From assembly GCF_963678635.1 (NCBI RefSeq), contig NW_026971566.1:1-62000 (forward strand): 62,000 bases of DNA. The letters run 5' to 3'. The notes under the pieces were generated by a model that did not search any database, was not told where the DNA came from, and saw only the letters and a program-made list of their open reading frames with translations. Source of the DNA: Symsagittifera roscoffensis. Its lineage: Eukaryota; Xenacoelomorpha; Acoela; Convolutidae. Made by a program: the position numbers and the translations under genes. Shown here one piece after another: positions 1-10,091 of this stretch. The number at the start of each line of letters is the position of its first letter. The stretch's first letter is position 1.

Positions 1-950
1 GTTCCAACTGCATGTTGGCTAGGTGTTCCTTAAATTGGCCGGGATTAGGCTATGTAATGACTTAGTTAATATGTTTTCCAGTAAGATTTGTTGAGGGTTT
101 TTATACTTGTCTGATGTTAAATAGCATTAATGGTAAGTAAAATGATCTGAACCAAAGACTAAATCTTAGGCGTATTTGACAATCATAAGGTAATGGACAG
201 TTTGGACGACAGTTTTTCTTTCAAACTGACTAGATTAATATAACAAAACACAAAAATTTCGGAACAAAAATATTTTGAAATGAATGTTAAACATTTTTTA
301 ACAGAAATTTTTTGAATGTCAGAAATTAATCATTCCCAAAATGGCGCAAAGTTCAAAAATTAGGTTTAACGGAGTAAAAACAAGTTTTCCGGGCTTAAAT
401 ATAAGTTTCATGGCTTATAATTCTATAATATTTGTGCTTTATAATTCTATAATGTTCATAATTCTATCATAAGCTTTTTTAATGTCGTTCGAATTACGAC
501 TGAAATGGCTCTAACATGATACGTCACTTGGCCTTCTATTCAAACGGTTATTTGTGTTACCTCAATTTGCGTTGCGTCGGACCAAAAAGTATTCAACGTT
601 TTCAGCTTGAAAGATTAGAAACAAAAATGTTTTCATTTACTTCAACCCACGCGGCCTCAATTAAGGTTCAATCGGAATCATATCAGTTTTTTAAATTAAT
701 TTGACACGGACTTTATGCTAAAGTCTCTGCTAGTAATTGAATCCAGTTTTTGGAAAAAGAGGTAATTTATAAAGCATTTAACAGTCAGAGATTTTACTTA
801 TCAGCATTTCTTCAATGCAAAGGGTGAAAAAATTTTGTAACGAAACTTTTTCGTACGCGGAGCCTTTGAAATTTTTCTTAGCTGCCATGTGGGTAAATGG
901 TTCCATAAGACTAAGAGCAGAGAAATATGTGATCATTGCACGATTAAAAT
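1..950. other. AT-rich non-coding stretch
   Basis: No coding region with credible splice sites or protein-like composition is seen on either strand. Short frames here have no recognisable motif. The stretch is probably intronic or upstream of the receptor gene whose first visible exon begins at 2396. Earlier exons of that gene must lie outside the window or are not recognisable. Confidence 0.5.
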
Positions 951-952
951 TA

Positions 953-1144
953 CGAGGCCAAACTGTGAAATGGACAGGCGCACAATTTTGTGCCTGTATG
1001 TTCCTGGATTCCAGAGAGAAGTCTTTGAACACGTTTAGAATTTGTCGCAACAATCAACGGAAAGTAAAGAACAAAATAAGAACAAAGAAAAGGTCCTAGT
1101 TGTGGAATCCGCTGACAATGCACAAAATGCACAGTTTGGCCTCG
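953..1144. mobile_element. 192-bp TA-flanked MITE, copy 1
   Basis: The terminal inverted repeats match exactly over 15 bp: CGAGGCCAAACTGTG at 953-967 and its reverse complement at 1130-1144. TA dinucleotides flank both ends (951-952 and 1145-1146), as expected for a Tc1/mariner-type target duplication. There is no transposase. A second copy lies at 19562-19752 with the same internal order of sequence. Near the left end a short internal hairpin (GGCGCACAA pairing with TTGTGCC) is shared with the second copy. Short frames crossing it on both strands are incidental. Confidence 0.85.
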
Positions 1145-1146
1145 TA

Positions 1147-1736
1147 ATAAAAATTTTTTGACTTATATCAATGATTTTGTACAGGCAAGCTCACACAGCC
1201 TTATGGAGTTATTTTGATTTAAAGAGCAGTGTATGAACTCAAACTAGGAATCAAGATAGTTTTATTGCAAATTTTGATTGGAGCTATTAAACAATTTTTA
1301 CAACTTCAACTTTTAGGAAAACTGAGCGTCGAACTACCAGAGTTTGCATAACTTTGAAGTCTATTCTCTTTTGTAAAAAAAATGCTTGGCTAATTAAGGT
1401 TGTTTAATGATTAAGTTATAAATTCAATGTTTGCAAAAAAATGTTAACGTGTTTAAATTTTCAAAGTGAACAGTCTCTTTAGCTCAAGATGGGTAATTCT
1501 CAAAATGAATAATTTGTAGATTTATAACTCTTGGTTTATTGAAATTCTTTTTGATTCATTTTTGCAGATTATATAGAAAAATACTTAGTGCTTGTGAATA
1601 CATTTGCCTATAAAATATTGCTTGTGAATAATTTTGCTTCTTAATAATCATAATAATACTCATATTAATCAGAATCAGAATCATGATAATCATCATAATC
1701 AAAATAAACGTAAAAATTAGAAAAATCATAACAAGA
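1147..1736. other. AT-rich non-coding stretch with CAT/AAT-rich simple sequence
   Basis: I see no gene. A run rich in aat/cat triplets (about 1640-1730) leads up to the inverted-repeat end at 1737. Confidence 0.5.
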
Positions 1737-2070
1737 CTGCTCGTATCAGGGCGAGGTGCTCAGGGTTCCGAATGCCTTTTAAGATCTATGGAGCAGTAAA
1801 AACATGAAAAATTTAAAGGCAAAAAAAACTAAAATAAAAAAAAAATTGAGATTTTTTTGTGGAAACATCCCCCACACGTCATATTAAATACAAAATCATA
1901 GATTTTGCTCCTATTAACAAATTAATTATGGCATATAAACTTCCTTGATTGAACGAAATTGGAACCAATTCTAAGACGGAATAAATCTCGCTTACGCGTT
2001 ATTAGCGTGAAATATTTCTCGCGTTAATTGTTCCAAATTGGCCAAAAAGGCAAACTTTTAAACCTCTCAA
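1737..2070 (+). repeat. left end of an unidentified inverted-repeat family
   Basis: It begins CTGCTCGTATCAGGGC (1737-1752). The same 15-16 bp occur at 5312 (+), 7783-7798 (-) and, with one change, at 20359 (+). Subterminal sequence is also shared with the inverted copy: an acgcgtta-rich block and a ccaaattggccaa block near 1990-2065 recur in opposite orientation near 7480-7560. This looks like the terminal region of a non-autonomous DNA transposon. I cannot assign a superfamily and no clear target duplication is visible. Confidence 0.5.
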
Positions 2071-2395
2071 ACTTCACAAAAAATTATCACAGGAGAAATA
2101 TCTTTTCAAATTCAAGCTTAGGACAACAATAGCTTTCAAATGATATGAAAAAACTCCGTCAAAATGGCTAGTTAAAAATTCGAAATTTGTCTGAAGAAAA
2201 AAAAACCCACCCCGAGCACGAAAATTCCGTTACTTTCTTTAGGAAAGTCGGAACAAAAATGGGTTGTTTTCAAAAAAGAGACTGTTTGTTAGGCAATTGC
2301 TACTTTACATCATTTTGGTAGCAAGGAAATCAAAAATCCAGATAGGTATGGTCAAGTGAAGCCTTAATTAAGGGGTACAATTTCAAACCCCATAG

Positions 2396-2651
2396 GTGCT
2401 GAGATGTTTTGTCTATAAGGCTCTATTAGCTGTCCAAACTCAGGCATCGCCAAGGGACCAAGCAGACATGATGGCTATCGAAGGAGAAAAACTCGGAAAG
2501 CACTGCACTAAAAACATAATTACTGAGGAACCGATGCAATGTCAGGTGACAATTGAGGGGCTGGAAAGAGCCCAGCGCTACATTGTAATTATTTCCATCT
2601 ACATTTATGACAAACTGCTACCGGTGTCAACTACTGATCAAATGGAAACCA
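2396..2651 (+). CDS. receptor gene, FN3-like exon
   Basis: Internal coding exon of a transmembrane receptor. The acceptor is ...ccccatag|GTG and the donor ACCA|gttagt. The frame is open for 85 codons and ends one base into a codon. The 3' half reads like the last strands of a fibronectin type III domain: a V-T-I-x-G-L-E turn, then R-Y-I-V-I-I-S-I-Y (the F-strand tyrosine corner), then S-T-T-D-Q-M-E-T at the domain end. That is the usual layout just before a membrane span. The next exon (3532) begins with the two bases that complete the split codon. GC content is higher than in the flanks. Upstream exons and the signal peptide are not in view. The FN3 assignment is by pattern only; another Ig-like fold is possible. 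The exon itself is well supported by phase agreement with three downstream exons. Confidence 0.6.
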
Positions 2652-3531
2652 GTTAGTGTTTATCAACTTGCAGCTATTAACCACCTATAACTCCCAACCA
2701 ACCTCACGCCTTTCGCCCTTAAATAGAACCAAAATTATCTAATATATCTAATAGATAATTGCCTCAATATATTTTGAGGGATTATATATTTTGAGAGATT
2801 ATATATTTTGAGGGATTATATATTTTGAGAGATTATATATTTTGAGGGATTATATATTTTGAGGGCTTTGGTTAATATTGCTCTAAAGCAGTGAGTTTTG
2901 ATTAAAAACAGTTTTAGGAGCACTAATTCTGGTAAAAAAATTCTTTTTTTTTCGGTTTTATCCATTTATTAACAGTTTTTTTTTATTTCAGCTAAAATTA
3001 TGAACTTAACCTGGAAGTGAAAATTAAAGGAAACTCCAACTCGTCTATTGCTTTTAAAGAGTTTTCAATCAACAACACTTGAACAAATAATAATTTTTCA
3101 GCAGCTTTTGATTCTGATTTTTCACTTGGCTATCGCAGTTGTCGCAGTCTGGAAAAATATTAATTGTAAAAATATTTCTTGTTTTCAGATCTTATTATCT
3201 CTTGATTATGGACGGAAAGGTTTGCCTTCAACCCTAAATTTTACTTTAGTCTTAGGTTAATTAAGATATAAGTTCCTATTTTTGGAACTTATGTTTGCAA
3301 CCCACCAATATGAACCATTGAAGCTTCAATTTTTTTCTATGCGCAATAAGCGCAGTGTTTAAGCCCTGGTCAAAACCATATCAAATGCACCTTCTTAAAC
3401 GCCCCCTGGCGTGGGGCCCAGTGTCCGAAACAAAATTAACAAAAATTCTGAAAACAACATTTGGTTGGCTCATATTTTGTGTAGGTTATCTTTTCTTTTT
3501 TTGCGACACCAAGAGGTATTTTTTACTTTAG
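2652..3531 (+). other. receptor intron containing a minisatellite
   Basis: Intron between the FN3-like and transmembrane exons. It contains the 17-bp minisatellite at 2778-2862 and an AT-rich palindromic stretch around 2733-2760 (aattatct...agataatt). No other coding signal is seen. Confidence 0.55.
2778..2862. repeat. 17-bp minisatellite, five units
   Basis: Five head-to-tail 17-bp units of the form GRGATTATATATTTTGA. The second base alternates strictly G, A, G, A, G (units start at 2778, 2795, 2812, 2829 and 2846), so the true period is a 34-bp dimer. A partial sixth unit follows at 2863. Confidence 0.9.
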
Positions 3532-3652
3532 TGGCGTTCAACAGCAGCAGCAACACTTTGCTACTTGTCATCATTATGGTTCCTGTTCTGCTAGTGATCC
3601 TCCTGCTAGCGTCAGCGGCTGCTGCAGTCATTTACAAGAAGACCACATCATT
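3532..3652 (+). CDS. receptor gene, transmembrane exon
   Basis: Exon bounded by a good acceptor (tttactttag) and a strong donor (gtatgt). It starts with two bases completing the FN3 exon's last codon and ends two bases into a codon. It encodes a Ser/Asn-rich extracellular linker, then about 24 hydrophobic residues (LLLVIIMVPVLLVILLLASA and onward) and a basic stop-transfer Y-K-K, so it is a single-pass type I membrane span. Composition is clearly coding: CAG/AGC and CTG/GTC codons against an AT-rich background. Together with the FN3-like exon it places the receptor's ectodomain upstream and its tail downstream. Confidence 0.75.
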
Positions 3653-4383
3653 GTATGTATAAATGTGTCACAAAATTCCAGCTAAATTCAAAAAGTCAAG
3701 GATTGATATCATTGCAAAGTATTATTGCCTTTTTTTGTTGTATATAGTCTCGGAGGTCTTTAAGCATTTTAAAAAATTTTGATTAAAGACTACCAATTTC
3801 AGCTATATTATATTGAGAAAATAATATTAGCAGTTGGTCAGAATTTTGTTCAAAACATGAACTTGAAAAAAGTTCCTTTTAAAAGATACTTTTGCTAAGT
3901 TTCAGAAAACTGTGAATCAAAAATTTAAAAAAGCGGCAAACTTACAATTTTACCTCTAATCTGCGTCGCCATCCTAAAGAAACACGAAGTTGTTTTCATG
4001 ATATAGCGACAGAATGATGAAAATTTTTTACCCAATAGGAATCGTTAGATATTCCTTTTGTCTAAATGTCTGTTTCACAAAACCACAGATATATCGTGCA
4101 ATTGCCGTACAATTCGTGCAGCTATACAATGAGTATGTTGTTTTGTTTCTCATTTTTTCTAAAAAGTCGGTCGTAATTTTTTTTTTCCAATACGGGACTT
4201 CGATTTCTGCTTATTAGGAGTCAACGAACGTAAATCATACTCTTAAAAAGGTCGTGATTAATTTTTTGGGAAAATTTGAAATTATTTCACGCTCAAATTC
4301 GATTTTTCGCAGCTTATGACTTTTGATTTCTTTTAAATTCATTTTATTCCATTTGGTATGTTGTCATTCATAGAATTATTTTT
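3653..4383 (+). other. receptor intron, no recognised content
   Basis: AT-rich intron sequence. No repeat, RNA gene or exon is recognised here. Confidence 0.5.
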
Positions 4384-4790
4384 TCTAGTTATTTTTTCAA
4401 ATTGCAACAAATGTTAATGCAATATAGCATTGAAGTTGAAAGTATAGTTTAAAATCAGTATAGTTGCTTAGTATAAAATCAGTATATAGCCCAGCGTATA
4501 AATAGTGTGTTCTGGGGAGTTCGCCGTGGGTTCGATTCGCACCTAAGTGGTTTCAATTGAGAATCCTGTTTGAGCCGAACCTGACAGAACATAAATTTTT
4601 CTAGTTATTTCTAGCCGAACCTTTTCTAGTTATTTTTCAAATTGCAACAAATGTTAATGCAATATAGCATTTAAGTTGAAAGTATAGTATAAAATCAGTT
4701 TAGTTGCTCAGTATAAAATCAGTATTTATAGCCCAGCGTAAACATAGTGAGTTCCGGGGAGTTCGGCGTGGGTTCGATTCTCACCTACTT
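4384..4790 (+). repeat. tandem pair of tRNA-derived SINE-like units
   Basis: Two copies offset by about 240 bp. Each has an AT-rich body followed by a tRNA-like head: box A TAGCCCAGCGT (4487 and 4729) and box B GGGTTCGATTC (about 4528 and 4770). The 31-33 nt between boxes is right for a type 2 RNA polymerase III promoter. The 3' half after copy 1 (agccgaacctgac) resembles sequence downstream of box B in the BEL LTR. The tRNA acceptor stem is not preserved, so these are tRNA-derived repeats rather than functional tRNA genes. Confidence 0.6.
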
Positions 4791-4958
4791 TTAACTTTAT
4801 ATGCGTAATGTTGTTGCTAATTCCGTGCAATATAAATTACTAAAATTCGCCGTTTACTGATTCTCTTGAATTAGGCCGATCCAGTTTCCTGTTTTTATTC
4901 GAGTTATAAAAAAGGCCAGAATAACAAAAGTGTTTTTATTGGGATATATCAGTTGGGA

Positions 4959-5087
4959 CTAATTGGCGTTTTTATGCACTTCCTGATACTGCAACAGGTC
5001 ACGCTCAATCTTCAGCTCTTCAACGGTTTCGATCATTTGAACTGCCAGGTGTTTTTTGAGGTATAGCGTCAGAGAATAGTAGCAGAA
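4959..5087 (-). CDS. exon-like segment, possibly C-terminal condensin subunit 1
   Basis: On the minus strand a good acceptor (ccagttacag) is followed by 42 codons and a stop. The encoded stretch is amphipathic and helical, with E-E-L-K-I-E-R-D-L-L-Q-Y-Q-E-V near the end. It starts in phase 0, which is the phase in which the exon-like segment at 9850-10091 ends. Read in that order, the join (...N-D-S-R / F-C-Y-Y-S-L-T-L...) resembles the helix pair following the E-K-x-C-x-R-F-R motif in condensin subunit 1 (CAP-D2). It lies inside a plus-strand receptor intron. It could be the true last exon of an antisense-nested gene, a transduplicated fragment or a chance frame. A stop this early would truncate the usual condensin C-terminus. 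Confidence 0.35.
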   Translation of the reverse strand, partial: FCYYSLTLYLKKHLAVQMIETVEELKIERDLLQYQEVHKNAN

Positions 5088-7469
5088 CTGTAACTGGATC
5101 TACCTAATTTCCACCTACTTTAGCGCCATTTTTCAATCACAGCTTATCTATTTTTTCAAGCATCTTTTTTCAACCAAAATTATTTAGATCACTGGTTCTT
5201 TGTTGGTTTTATTTTAAAAAAGTGTGTCATTGTCTGTAAACAACCCAAAACAAAATTAGAATATACTTGCACGAATTTTGATTACACAAAACATTCTGAT
5301 TCACAAAAGTTTGCTCGTATCAGGGCGAGACCCTGAAAGTCCCGAGTTTCCTAGCGGGTGATTAACAATGATAAAAAACTGAATTTTTTTATTTTCAAAG
5401 TTGGCTATTCTTCCACTGCCCCATGTAAAAAGCCAAGGAATCTTTTTAGAATTTTTTAAATTTTATTTGGATCAATTATCATGTCTGAACTCAATTAAGA
5501 ATAACTTCGGAAACAGATTAAATAACCGAAATTGCTGTGCACCAATGAATACTTGGAAATCAATGAGGTTTTTTTGATTTGGTCAAAATTGTTTGATTTT
5601 CAAACACCAGTAATTTCCAGAAATTAAGCTCAGATCATCCGTATTTAGTTCCATGTTTTTTTGGCAGAAGGCTTACATAAAAACTAGAGTGGAAAATGAA
5701 CTAAAAAACAACCTGCATAAATATTCTGCTATTTAAATATTCCAACTAACTAATGGATTTCTTTTGGGAAAAAGGGCCCATTTAAGTTGGCTTTTTTGCC
5801 AAAAAAGTCTAGACAAAAACTAGAAATTGATCCAAAACAAAACGTATATTCTGATTTAAATATTCGGCCAATGTCTCCAAGAATCAGAACAAATTAGCAC
5901 TTATAAAATATACGTATATCGAAAATAAACGTTTAGAAAAACACTTTTTTGTAGCCCACTTTACTGAGTATAAAATTGCCAAATTGATGAAAGTAAAACT
6001 GCAAAAATCAAGGGATAGAAGAAAAAGTGTATTTGAAAAAATTAACAAAAAAATGATCTATAAAAATGGCTGCTCGGAAAAAGTCTCCTGTCCACGTCAT
6101 CGTCAGATGTATTAGTGCTTCATTTTGAAAAAGACTTTTTTGATAGAACATCTAGTATAAATTAGGTTTTCAAAACCAAAGGAATATCTTTACCAATTGA
6201 ATGGGTGTTGGGTTTACAAGTTGAGAAAAAAGGAGTTTCAGGCTAAGCAATTAAAACACAAATGGCAACAAGTGAAACCATTTTTTTAAAATCAAAACAC
6301 AAAAAATTTTAAATTCTGTGCATATTTCATGCTATAAATCTCCTTTTTTTAAAAGAAAGAAATACAGGTTTCAAAATTTTAAGAAGTAATACAATTTATT
6401 ACGAAGATTTCAAATTTTGGTTTTTGTTTTTAGGATCTGTAAACACTTCTGATCAAATACAACAAATAGCTATTGTAATCCACTAAATTCGGACAACGGT
6501 CACAAAAAATTTACTGAAATAAACTTGCTTCATCGACATTTTCCTTGAGCTTAAAAAAAAAACTAAAATTTGGGGCTTCAGGTCTCCTTGGAATTTAATC
6601 TTAGCGGCTTGATATCTCTAGTCCTAGCTGAAAGCATATGCCATCTGTGGTATTTCATATTCAAAATCTTCTGGAAGATTGCAGCTGCTTCAAACTTGGA
6701 GAAGTTTAATGATCTAACTTGCTAATTAAAATGTTGTTTTTTTTTCTTATAGCACAGTTTTTGTTTGTAGCATTCAGCGTTCCGCCATCATAACAGCAAT
6801 AAAATTTCCAAAATTTTCCAGTTTTATGTTCCATCGATGCTTTTTGTCTCCTTTAATTTTTCTTCGGTAAAAAAAACGTTTATTTATCATGAAGATATCA
6901 ATAAAATAATTAAACTTTTCCGGGCTCAATTCAATCACTAAAAGGAAACACTTTGAAAAAACGTTTTGGATCGACCGTAGAATCTCCCCTCCCTAAGTGA
7001 CCTACTGTAAACCCCCCTAGTCACGTCGTAATTTTGAAAAAAAATGGTTTCGTTTAAAAAATCTATTTCAAACAAACGCGTAAAATGCACTTTTCGAAAG
7101 GAATACGTATTTTTACTGTTAATTAACTAAGTGAATATTAATATCAAGTTTTGAATAAGTTTTTGTTTGGTTAATTTGATCACTTTAATTTGCCATCAAA
7201 AATGATTTTGAAAACCATTATTTTGTCCCCCTAAATCAAAACTTTCTTTACTGTAGATTTCGTTGTAGAATAAATACGAAAGGCAGGTCTTGGAAGAAGT
7301 TGATATAATCTCTATTATTTTTGTAAATTTTCAGCTTTTTTCCAGACAAATGTCAATTTTTCAACTAGCCATTTCAACGGAAATCCTTATATCAACCGAA
7401 AAGTATTGTTGTCCTGGGCCCAAACTTCAAATGAAAATCAATTTCACTTGCATCCTTTTTTTGAAAAAT
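5088..7469. other. receptor intron, AT-rich, with one repeat-family end
   Basis: No coding exon recognised. At 5312-5326 TGCTCGTATCAGGGC repeats the end motif seen at 1737, 7783 and 20359, but the following sequence differs, so this may be a separate truncated copy. The rest is unassigned. Confidence 0.5.
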
Positions 7470-7798
7470 TAGGGGGTTTAAACATTGCCAATTTGGCCAA
7501 TTTGGTGGTGATTAACGCGCGATGTATTGTAAGTTAATAACGCAAACGCGTATGCGGATATGTAATCCGACATAAAAATTTTTCCAAGTTGAGTTGATGC
7601 CGGCCATTTGATCTCTTTAACACTTTGCCAAATGTTAAATGTATTACTTTTTGCTTTACATATCGTGTTGAGAGATGAATTTAGAAAAAAAAATTACTTG
7701 GTTTTTGAAAATTTCATCTAATTATTCTAAAGCAAACACTACTCCGTAGACCTGAAAGGACAGACGAAGCATTCAAGGTGCTGCCCTGATACGAGCAG
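7470..7798 (-). repeat. right (inverted) end of the 1737-type repeat family
   Basis: It ends gccctgatacgagcag (7783-7798), the exact reverse complement of the 1737 end. Internal blocks (aacgcgcgatgta, ccaatttggccaa) match the 1990-2065 region in inverted orientation. With the left end it would bound about 6.06 kb, but receptor exons lie between, so the two ends may be independent copies. Confidence 0.5.
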
Positions 7799-8579
7799 TG
7801 TTGTTGAAATATTCATTTCTATAAGAATTGTCAGGTATCAGCAACTGAAAACCAAGTGAAATGTCAGAAGAATTTGTTTTCTTGCTTAAAGCGATCTTTC
7901 TAAGGCGACCAAATTTCAGCTTTTTGCATTTGAGTTTGCGACTTACTTTTTGAGAGCTATCCTACCTCGTTTGCTTAAAACAGGAAGAAAAACTGGATCT
8001 AGTTAATAGACCGAATAATGTAAATTTATTTTCAGCCAATCAGAAGTTTAGTATTCAAAAGTCTCAACTTATTCAAAAGATTTAATACCTAAAAGATGCT
8101 GATTTTAAAACATTGAAAAACAAAACAAAAAGTTTGTTTGGTATCTGCCCAATTTGTACCGCAAATTTTGGCTGTACTGTTAAAATTAATCTTCTGCTAT
8201 TTTCGATTTCGGTTTCATGCAAAAATTATCTTCCGAAAAGAACCTCGAACAACTTTGATTGCCTACAGTTTTTTTCATATTCCGTTCCCTCAATCATGAG
8301 AAAAGTGAATCCATTATCAATTCAATGTTAACAAATTTGTCTCGTTCAGGTAGTGACCAAATGTAAATTGGCAATTAAGAAAAAATTGGATATCCCATAC
8401 CGGCATTTCACATTGCTTGATGTTTCTATGTCCGTTTACTAAACAAGACTTGAAATATGCAAAGTGTGATGCTTTGATTTTGAAACTAATTATAACGAAC
8501 GGCATCTAAACCTAGTGGTCTGGCCGGGTATGAGAAACACTGTTGACCCTGAGCAACGAAAACATTGCTGAAGTTTCAG
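7799..8579. other. receptor intron, no recognised content
   Basis: AT-rich. A possible tiny exon around 8517-8528 (acceptor-like cctag, donor-like gtatga) was considered but is too short to support. Confidence 0.45.
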
Positions 8580-8636
8580 GAAAAATGGAACAGAAGGCAA
8601 CGATGATGCAGCAAATCACTACACATCAACGGACAG
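8580..8636 (+). CDS. receptor gene, juxtamembrane exon
   Basis: 57-bp exon between acceptor gaagtttcag and donor gtatgt. Its first base completes the transmembrane exon's split codon (TT+G). The frame then reads KNGTEGNDDAANHYTSTD and ends on AG, which the terminal exon at 22030 completes to AGT (Ser). Hydrophilic, acidic, no domain. The phase match on both sides is the main evidence, since a 57-bp exon alone would be weak. Confidence 0.6.
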
Positions 8637-9100
8637 GTATGTAAAGCAGCACACAGTATTTTATCTTCTGAAAGAATGATTATCCGTGGTTTTGCCTAAA
8701 TAATTCTTGCCATTGTACATTGCTTTCTACCAAGAGCTTTATACGTTTTTTTTTCACTCGGAAAACAATTAAACTCGAAATACCTTTTATTCTCAATGTT
8801 TTGTCGCTTAAAATCTGTTTTAAGACGTAAAATCAATGTTTTCATCTGCTGATATTTAACAATACTCAAACTATTAAACTATCAATAATCATCAAAAGCA
8901 GTCGAAGAGTTCTAATGAAAATTAAAAAGCGGTGCTAATAACTTATACGTCTTTTGAAAAGAAGGAGGCAAACAAAACTTTAATCATAAAATCATTGGCA
9001 CTGACGGAAAGCAAAAAAATTTCAATCATTTAAGGAGCAAGCCTGTAAAAAAATTCATTAAAATTGGCAGTGTCCAAATTTTGCAGGAAAATTATTGACA
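8637..9100 (+). other. last receptor intron, 5' part
   Basis: Plain AT-rich intron up to the BEL target site at 9101-9105. Confidence 0.55.
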
Positions 9101-9105
9101 ATGAA

Positions 9106-9599
9106 TGTTGCAGCGCAAATGTAAATGTGCGAGAGTATAAATGCATATAAAAGTAAATACATACAGGGACAGTAGCCAAGCGTATACATGGTGCGTCCCG
9201 GCGGTTTTGGCGCCGGTTCGAATCCCGACTAGGTCATTTCCTTTCTAGAACTCGAATGTGCACCGAACTTGATGGGATGCTCCGTAACCAGGTTCGGTCC
9301 CCCCAAAACCCATTTTAACCGTCTTTTCGCTCTAATTTGGTTCAGCCTTGGTTAAGGCTGACCTTTAAAAAGAGCAATTTGTCTCAAGGACAAATACTGG
9401 CCATTTTTGCAGCTTGCTTTGAGTTATGCAGTTTATTGTGGCCGATGTTACCGATGATAAAGCTTGTTAAACATTATAAAATTATCGTTATATTTTCAAA
9501 TTTCCGTTATATTTCCGGAGTTATTTTGCCGAGAAAATACTCATTAATTAAAGTGTTTAAAAACCGTTTTTTTTATAATCTTGGAGATTGACGCGCACA
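9106..9599 (+). repeat. BEL 5' LTR
   Basis: 494 bp, TGTTGCAGCG...GCGCACA, ending four bases before the primer-binding site. TATAAA motifs at 9136-9141 and 9146-9151 lie only about 30-45 bp from the LTR start, leaving a very short U3. A tRNA-like module follows at 9173-9225. A short frame starting near 9337 in both LTRs is incidental. Confidence 0.93.
9173..9225 (+). promoter_or_regulatory. tRNA-like box A/box B module inside the LTR
   Basis: Box A-like TAGCCAAGCGT at 9173-9183 and box B GGTTCGAATCC at 9215-9225, spaced as in tRNA genes. Ungapped, the surrounding 62 bases match the SINE-like head at 4487 at about 44 positions by eye. The only base differing between the two LTRs (9205) lies between the boxes. 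Repeated in the 3' LTR at 17801-17853. Confidence 0.65.
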
Positions 9600-9602
9600 T
9601 TT

Positions 9603-9620
9603 TGGCGCCCCACAAGGGAC
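9603..9620 (+). other. primer-binding site, tRNA-Lys-like
   Basis: TGGCGCCCCACAAGGGAC starts three bases after the LTR end. It matches the classic retroviral tRNA-Lys primer site at about 15 of 18 positions (TGGCGCCC and AGGGAC exact), so the minus-strand primer is probably a tRNA-Lys. Two further ACAAGGGAC echoes follow in the leader (about 9668 and 9722). Confidence 0.75.
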
Positions 9621-9849
9621 CGTTAGTGCCCTGATTGTTGATAAGTTGCCGACACGAGCTTCAACGAGGGACACAAGGGACACGAAGTCCGAAGTTATTC
9701 ACGAAGTTATTCACGAATCTCTACAAGGGACCTTCGTCGTGACGTAGACAGGGTGCGTAGTTGGGAAGCCCCGGTCTTGCAGCTTTTGGAAGCCGCGGTC
9801 CCAGTAGTGCAAGAGTGAGAGAACGTAACCAATGTGGTGACATTTGCAC

Positions 9850-10091
9850 TCTCGAGTCATTGACAACTCGGAACCTCAAACACATTTTCTCAATGAACGC
9901 CTCGTTTAACTTCTCTTTTGGCAGCAACTTAATAATATGTCCAATCACTGCGTTGAACTTTGACCTCTGACCTTCACCCTCCTTATCTGCGTCATCTTGG
10001 GCTAAACAACTATCCATATCATCAGACAAGGGGTCAACTGCAGACGTTTTGTGTGAGTTTGAAAAGTGATTGCTGGACAATTTCTCTGCGG
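9850..10091 (-). pseudogene. antisense condensin subunit 1-like exon captured in the BEL leader
   Basis: On the minus strand a polypyrimidine tract and acceptor (ctttgttttttggtcag, ending at 10092) open into 80 uninterrupted codons that stop at a possible donor AGA|gtgcaa (9850). The product has a Ser/Asp-rich N-terminal half, then HIIKLLPKEK followed by N-E-A-F-I-E-K-M-C-L-R-F-R. This resembles the C-terminal helical region of condensin subunit 1 (CAP-D2), recalled as a K-E/D-K-Q-x-E-x-x-x-E-K-L-C-x-R-F-R signature. It lies antisense inside the retrotransposon's untranslated leader, between primer site and Gag. Retained intron-like flanks indicate capture at DNA level or from an antisense read-through transcript, not from spliced mRNA. 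Assignment rests on motif memory; a homology search would settle it. Confidence 0.45.

Noticed and set aside
1737-7798. A single 6-kb DNA transposon bounded by the TGCTCGTATC ends
   Set aside because: Two phase-compatible receptor exons lie inside and no transposase or target duplication is visible, so the ends may be independent copies. Not excluded.
8517-8528. 12-bp micro-exon upstream of the juxtamembrane exon
   Set aside because: Splice-like words alone cannot support it, and phases already agree without it.
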